A program made the position numbers and the translations under genes. From Chthoniobacterales bacterium (GTDB lineage Bacteria; Verrucomicrobiota; Verrucomicrobiia; Chthoniobacterales; UBA6821): 6,286 bases of DNA. Numbering within the stretch: the first letter of the stretch is position 1; the number at the start of each line of letters is the position of its first letter. The stretch lies in the NCBI GenBank assembly GCA_021733705.1, contig JAIPKF010000090.1:1-6286 (forward strand), in the 5' to 3' direction. The notes under the pieces were generated by a model. The model worked only from the letters and a program-made list of their open reading frames with translations, was not told where the DNA came from and ran no database searches. This document shows positions 6,104 through 6,286 of this stretch, in pieces.

Positions 6104-6242
6104 GTTTTTTAGACACCATGGATCCAACTTTGTTCAAATTAACAAAAAAAAGCTTGCCTCTTTCGCCAAAGAACTTAATGGTTATCCCCACTTTTTATTT
6201 TGGATGACTTATCATCATCTCAGACAAAAAAAAATTTATGAG
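6104..6242. other. AT-rich intergenic region between acyltransferase and tRNA-Val
   Basis: These 139 bases separate the divergent acyltransferase and tRNA-Val genes and should hold both promoters. On the minus strand a weak pair, TTGAAC at about 6134 and TCTAAA just before the ATG at 6103, would give an almost leaderless transcript. On the plus strand TTGGAT (6200-6205) lies ahead of the tRNA without a convincing -10. The A9 tract at 6226-6234 is notable, but I see no gene, terminator or further repeat. Confidence 0.5.
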
Positions 6243-6286
6243 GGGCAGTTAGCTCAGGGGTAGAGCGGCTCGTTTACACCGAGTTG
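6243..6286 (+). tRNA. tRNA-Val (anticodon TAC), 5' part, cut by window edge
   Basis: GGGCAGT (6243-6249) is the 5' acceptor strand, followed by T8 and A9. The D-stem is GCTC/GAGC (6252-6255 with 6263-6266) enclosing AGGGGTA. The anticodon stem GCTCG/CGAGT (6268-6272 with 6280-6284) closes the 7-base loop TTTACAC with anticodon TAC at 6275-6277, which decodes valine GUA codons. The variable loop, T-arm and acceptor 3' strand lie beyond the window, so whether CCA is encoded cannot be seen. Confidence 0.93.

Noticed and set aside
6081..6263. A 60-codon plus-strand frame starting opposite the acyltransferase N-terminus
   Set aside because: It runs into the tRNA-Val gene, overlaps the antisense coding region, and has no ribosome site or similarity I recognise.

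Overview
The window looks like a piece of a bacterial chromosome with moderate to low G+C (roughly 40% by eye). Several starts lack a clear Shine-Dalgarno sequence. An origin in the Chlamydiota, probably an amoeba-associated (environmental) lineage, is my best guess. It rests on the style of the type A RNase P RNA and tRNA-Val, the weak ribosome sites and the gene content. No marker here proves it.

Layout from left to right: the 5' part of recN on the minus strand (1-394, cut by the window edge); a 188-bp divergent intergenic region holding a 13-bp tandem duplication and an 18-bp perfect palindrome; a PhnP-like metallo-beta-lactamase-fold hydrolase on the plus strand (583-1371); the RNase P RNA gene rnpB only 22 bp downstream (1394-1800), followed by a strong stem with a GAAA loop (1804-1835); and a gene-free stretch (1836-2206) filled by two long, palindromic, TIR-bounded repeat elements joined head to tail. 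On the minus strand come an alpha-glucan (glycogen) phosphorylase of the Thermus/Thermotoga type (2207-4777) and, 66 bp upstream of it, an integral-membrane acyltransferase of family 3 (4844-6103). The window ends in the first part of a tRNA-Val(TAC) gene on the plus strand (6243-6286).

The genes are mostly unrelated housekeeping functions: DNA repair, tRNA processing, polyglucan breakdown, envelope acylation and a tRNA. The phosphorylase and acyltransferase are codirectional and may share a transcript. They do not form an obvious pathway.

The most unusual content is the repeat family. Two copies of about 186-190 bp lie between rnpB and the phosphorylase and share a GTTAAC junction, which creates a 38-bp perfect palindrome. 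The end of the second copy coincides with the last codons of the phosphorylase and supplies its stop codon. A third, 52-bp fragment in opposite orientation is read in frame inside the N-terminal coding region of the acyltransferase. The element therefore resembles Rickettsia palindromic elements or MITEs, which enter gene ends and become coding sequence. I cannot identify it as a named family.
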